DNA of 17,245 nucleotides, taken from Pseudomonadota bacterium (GTDB lineage Bacteria > Pseudomonadota > Gammaproteobacteria > Burkholderiales > Burkholderiaceae). Shown in pieces: positions 14,673 to 17,245 of the stretch. Each line of letters opens with the position of its first letter. Position 1 is the first letter of the stretch. The stretch is from positions 1-17,245 of the forward strand of contig JAKORH010000216.1 of the NCBI GenBank assembly GCA_029777935.1. The letters are read 5' to 3'. The notes beneath the pieces were generated by a model. That model was not told where the DNA came from, searched no databases, and was given only the letters and a program-made list of their open reading frames with translations. The position numbers and the translations under genes are program-made.

Positions 14673-15986
14673 TCAGAATGACGTCGCGGTTGCGCCGCCG
14701 TCGCCGACGGCGATGTAGCCGTAGCCGTTGATCACGATCGACCGCAGTCCGCTGCGGCCGGTGGTGCTCGCCGCCGACCATGTCTTGCCGTCGGCGCTGC
14801 TGAACGCGTTGCCGTTGCTGTCGACCGCGACGAAGCGGCTGATGTACGCGATGCCGGTCAAGTCGCCGGCGCCGGGAACCGCGACCACGGACCAGGTCGC
14901 ACCGCCGTCGCTGCTGACGACCGCGTTGCCGTTGTCGCCGACCGCGACGAACGTATTGATCAGCAGCGTGCCGCCGTTGCCGATGTCGTTGTTGTTGCTG
15001 CCGTAGACGACCGCGCGCAGGTTGCCGGCACCGGCAAGGGTTTGCGCGGTCCACGTGACGCCGGCGTCGGTACTGGTGACGAGCGTGCCGCCGTCGCCGA
15101 CCACGACATAGCGCGAATTGCCCCAGGCGACGCCGCGCAGGTTGGTGGTGGTGTTCGAATTCAGCACGTTCCAGGTGATGCCGTCGCTGGTCGACTGCAG
15201 CGTGCCGGCGTCGCCGGCGGCGACGAACACGCTGTTGACCGAGATCAGCGCGCGCAGCGACGCGCGCGAGGCATCGGCCGCGCGGCCGATGCTCCACGTC
15301 GCGCTGCCGTCGAGGCTGTAAAGAGAGACGCCGCCGGCGCCGACCGCGATCGTGCGCATGCCGAGGGCGGTGGTGCTGTTCGGGCTGGCCGTGTAGTTGG
15401 CCACCGCGAACAGGTCGCCGGAGAATCCCGCCGGCGCAGCGCGCAGCGACCAGGTCGCGCCGGCGTCGCTGCTCGCATAGATGATCGCGTTGGGACCGAC
15501 CGCGGTCAGCACGCCGGTGGCCAGCCCTGCGCGAGTGCAGCCGGTCATCACGCCGAATCCGATTGAAGCGAGGTCGGCGCCGAGTGTGGCACCAGGCGTC
15601 CATGCAACGCCGGCCGCGCGCGGCGTCGTGCTGACGACGGGGCTGCCGGGCCCGCCGGGGTCCGACCCGCTGCGGCTGTTGACGGTGAACCAGCGCTGCT
15701 GCCCGTTCATCTGCGCGCACAGCGTCAGCGGCGGCGTCACCGCGATGAATGCCGCCGCACCCGTCAGGTTCAGCCAGTTCAGCGTCGTCAGCGACGGATC
15801 GAGCGCGGTGAACGCCCAGTACTCGAGTCCCGGCGTGGCGTCCCAGTTGACCTGGATCCACGTGTCGCCGGCCGTGGCCGTCACGTTGGCGGGCGGTGGG
15901 GACGATCCGCCGTTGCTGCTGCCGCCGCAGGCGACGAGCGCAGATGCCAGCACAACCGGCACACACCGGAGAAACCAGTTCTTCAC
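14673..15986 (-). CDS. Asp-box (BNR/YCF48-like) repeat lipoprotein
   Basis: This 437-residue protein is a predicted lipoprotein: its signal peptide ends in the lipobox LVAC with the lipidated Cys20, followed by a Gly/Ser/Pro-rich tether. Residues about 33-115 look like a fibronectin III-type domain. The rest contains at least six Asp-box motifs of the form S.D.G.TW, at about 172, 224, 265, 305, 358 and 396, each preceded by a strand such as FVAVGDNG or YVVVGDGG. This pattern predicts a beta-propeller. Such folds bind proteins or sugars, or have sialidase activity; no catalytic set is visible, so no enzyme role is claimed. The start is GTG at 15986, with GAGGA six bases upstream. The repeats are close enough in sequence to suggest internal duplication. 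It stands alone, convergent with the octaheme gene. Confidence 0.85.
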   Translation of the reverse strand: MKNWFLRCVPVVLASALVACGGSSNGGSSPPPANVTATAGDTWIQVNWDATPGLEYWAFTALDPSLTTLNWLNLTGAAAFIAVTPPLTLCAQMNGQQRWFTVNSRSGSDPGGPGSPVVSTTPRAAGVAWTPGATLGADLASIGFGVMTGCTRAGLATGVLTAVGPNAIIYASSDAGATWSLRAAPAGFSGDLFAVANYTASPNSTTALGMRTIAVGAGGVSLYSLDGSATWSIGRAADASRASLRALISVNSVFVAAGDAGTLQSTSDGITWNVLNSNTTTNLRGVAWGNSRYVVVGDGGTLVTSTDAGVTWTAQTLAGAGNLRAVVYGSNNNDIGNGGTLLINTFVAVGDNGNAVVSSDGGATWSVVAVPGAGDLTGIAYISRFVAVDSNGNAFSSADGKTWSAASTTGRSGLRSIVINGYGYIAVGDGGATATSF

Positions 15987-16073
15987 GTCGATCCTCGGAA
16001 CGATTCGCGCCGATCCGCGCGCAGCGGGCAGGACAAGCTATCGCATCGACTGCGCAGGTCGCGCCGCGCCCGC

Positions 16074-16150
16074 GCGCGACGGCGCGCACTTTGCCCACGC
16101 GCGCGACGGCGCGCACCTTTCCCGCACGCGGCGGCGCGTACTTTATCACC
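16074..16150. repeat. three tandem copies of a ~27-bp repeat
   Basis: Two near-identical units start at 16074 (GCGCGACGGCGCGCACTTTG) and 16101 (GCGCGACGGCGCGCACCTTT), exactly 27 bases apart. A third, more diverged copy begins near 16128 (GCGGCGGCGCGTACTTT). Each has a GC-palindromic core, GGCGCGC, and an ACTTT-like end. They lie in the 320-base gap between the divergent lipoprotein and Spy-like genes, in the 5' flank of the lipoprotein gene. This gap holds no convincing gene; besides the repeat it holds the TGTAAC sites listed separately. Confidence 0.7.
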
Positions 16151-16218
16151 GCGACCGCAGCGCGCTTCGAAGACTCGGGCAGCGCACCGGGTGATGCCGA
16201 TCACATGTGCTTTCGATA

Positions 16219-16254
16219 TGTAACGGCGCGTGTGGGCCGCAACGCGCAGTTACA
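16219..16254. promoter_or_regulatory. TGTAAC inverted repeat upstream of the Spy-like gene
   Basis: TGTAACGGCGCG (16219-16230) and CGCGCAGTTACA (16243-16254) are inverted copies matching at 11 of 12 positions with a 12-base spacer. A third TGTAAC lies at 16286-16291, next to the ribosome binding site of the Spy-like gene. An 8-bp palindrome, CACATGTG, is at 16202-16209. TGTAAC/GTTACA half-sites are typical of OmpR/PhoB-family response regulators (for example the RstA box), and Spy/CpxP-type genes are usually under envelope-stress two-component control. The regulator is inference. Confidence 0.5.
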
Positions 16255-16306
16255 CCGCGCGCGCGCGATGTGCCTACCGTGAGGCTGTAACCGACAGGAG
16301 AACCAG

Positions 16307-16798
16307 ATGAACACGAGACTCACGATGATGTCCGCCGCCGTGGCGGGATTGCTGGTCGCGCTCGCTCTGCCTGCGCTGTCGCAGGGAGGTTTCGGTCCCG
16401 GCATGGGACCGCGGGCCGGCGCGATGATGGGCTCGCAACCCGAGTTCGCACGCGCGCGCATCGACACGCTGCGCAACGAGCTGAAGCTCGCGCCGAATCA
16501 GACCGCTGCATTCGACGCCTGGGCCGCCAGGGTTCAATCCGAAGCCGAGGCGCGTGCCCAATTCCGTGCGCAACTTCGCGCGCAGATGCAAAGCCGCGCG
16601 GGCGATCCGCAGGCGATGAGCGAGTTCCGCGTCACGATGGCCAGACAGCGCGCCGAAGCCGCGCAGGAATTGCACACGCTGCGCACGAGCCTGTACGCGC
16701 AGCTCACGCCGCAACAGAAGCAGGTGTTCGATCGCTTCGGGCCGGGCGCGGGGCTGGGACCGCGTTTCGGCGGCGGGCGCGGCTGCGGCTGGGCGTAG
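16307..16798 (+). CDS. Spy/CpxP-like (LTXXQ) periplasmic protein
   Basis: This 163-residue exported protein resembles the Spy/CpxP group of periplasmic chaperone or stress-adaptor proteins. The signal peptide ends near residue 25 (LALPALSQ). A Gly/Met-rich segment follows (GGFGPGMGPRAGAMMG), then a helical domain with two LTXXQ-like motifs: LAPNQTAAFDAW (about 66-77) and LTPQQKQVFDRF (about 133-144). The helices between are rich in Arg, Gln and Glu, without cysteine, as in the family. The tail is Gly-rich and ends GGGRGCGWA. AGGAGAACCAG precedes the ATG. The Met- and Gly-rich ends would suit metal contact, as in the related CnrX/ZraP proteins, but this is inference. Upstream TGTAAC sites suggest two-component regulation. 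The gene is convergent with the broken nickel transporter, 6 bases away. Confidence 0.87.
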   Translation: MNTRLTMMSAAVAGLLVALALPALSQGGFGPGMGPRAGAMMGSQPEFARARIDTLRNELKLAPNQTAAFDAWAARVQSEAEARAQFRAQLRAQMQSRAGDPQAMSEFRVTMARQRAEAAQELHTLRTSLYAQLTPQQKQVFDRFGPGAGLGPRFGGGRGCGWA

Positions 16799-16804
16799 AG
16801 TGGA

Positions 16805-17245
16805 CTACGCGCGGCGGCTTTCCGCCACGCGCAGCGCCAGCGCACGCGCCGCGAAGTAGCTGGCGGCGATGACCGCGATCACCGCCGCACCGAAGGCGAG
16901 ATCGTGGCCGCCACTCCACTGCTCGACCGCCGGCGCGGCCAGCTTGGCCGCGCCGAACGCGGCCACCAGCAGGCTGACGCTCGACACCGCGAGACTCATC
17001 ACGCGCGAGGCGACCAGCGCCAACTGGTCGGCACGCGCGATCAGCCGCGCGATCCACAGGCCGTTGATACCATCGGTCACGATCATGCCGAGCATGAACA
17101 GCAGCGCCAGCGTCAGCGCATGCGCAACGCCGCCGAAGTGCATCGCCGTCATCGCGAACAGCGCCGCCTAGCTCACGGTATCGAACGACAACGCGAACAG
17201 CGCGCCGACCAGCGCCACCAGCGCGGGATGTTGCACGCGGGCGAG
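16805..17245 (-). pseudogene. HoxN/HupN/NixA-type nickel/cobalt transporter, interrupted by amber codon, 5' end outside window
   Basis: The frame is open from the window edge down to 16805 except for one TAG at 17170-17168. Before the stop it reads HPALVALVGALFALSFDTVS, and after it AALFAMTAMHFGGVAHALTL, then LFMLGMIVTDGINGLWIARL. These are the membrane motifs of NiCoT transporters (FDT..., then GM..TDGINGLW), in the correct order and frame. As I recall, relatives have FDT(V/I)SQAALFA, so the TAG stands at a glutamine codon (CAG to TAG, one transition). The remaining 115 residues after the stop could start at ATG 17152 but would lack the N-terminal half of the transporter and its conserved His/Asp motifs. 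I therefore call it a pseudogene; a sequencing or assembly error is the main alternative. TAG ends several other genes here, so recoding is unlikely. Confidence 0.8.

Noticed and set aside
16074..16150. CRISPR array
   Set aside because: The units abut with no unique spacers and are only three; this is a short tandem repeat.
17168..17170. Amber recoding or suppression in this organism
   Set aside because: TAG is the ordinary stop of subunit I, subunit A, the cytochrome b and the Spy-like genes in this window, so general suppression is unlikely.

Overview
This 17.2 kb window is GC-rich, densely coding and bacterial. The protein types point to a proteobacterium, most likely Betaproteobacteria. 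The pointers are the short FeoB, the DUF3761-type periplasmic protein, the GlsB/YeaQ membrane protein, the Spy/CpxP-like protein and the HoxN/NixA-type nickel transporter. The taxonomic call is inference; no rRNA or tRNA gene is visible.

Region 1 (1-6662, + strand) is a V/A-type rotary ATPase operon in the order I(partial)-K-F-E-A-B-D. Most junctions are tight (K/F and E/A overlap as ATGA), but A and B are separated by 189 bases that hold a palindromic repeat of about 147 bp. Subunit C is not in the window and is probably upstream. Region 2 (6685-10195, - strand) holds a DUF937-like protein, a GlsB/YeaQ membrane protein, a DUF3761-type secreted protein, and feoB-feoA. A well-matched Fur box (10204-10222) sits directly in front of feoA.

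Region 3 (10490-14572, + strand) is an electron-transfer region. A small monoheme cytochrome c with its own terminator comes first. It is followed by a three-gene module: an 11-heme periplasmic cytochrome with a C-terminal membrane helix, a five-helix cytochrome b of the HydC/FdnI type, and an octaheme NapC/NrfH-like cytochrome containing one CX3CH and one CX4CH motif. This resembles the quinone-linked b/c cytochrome (Cbc) clusters of Geobacter, and probably passes electrons between the quinone pool and the periplasm through about 19 c hemes plus the b hemes. It is the most interesting system in the window.

Region 4 (14600-17245) holds two strong hairpins between convergent genes, an Asp-box repeat lipoprotein (- strand), an intergenic stretch with three tandem repeats of about 27 bp and TGTAAC half-sites, a Spy/CpxP-like periplasmic protein (+ strand), and the 3' part of a nickel/cobalt transporter gene (- strand). 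The transporter gene is broken by an in-frame amber codon at a position where family members, as I recall them, have glutamine.
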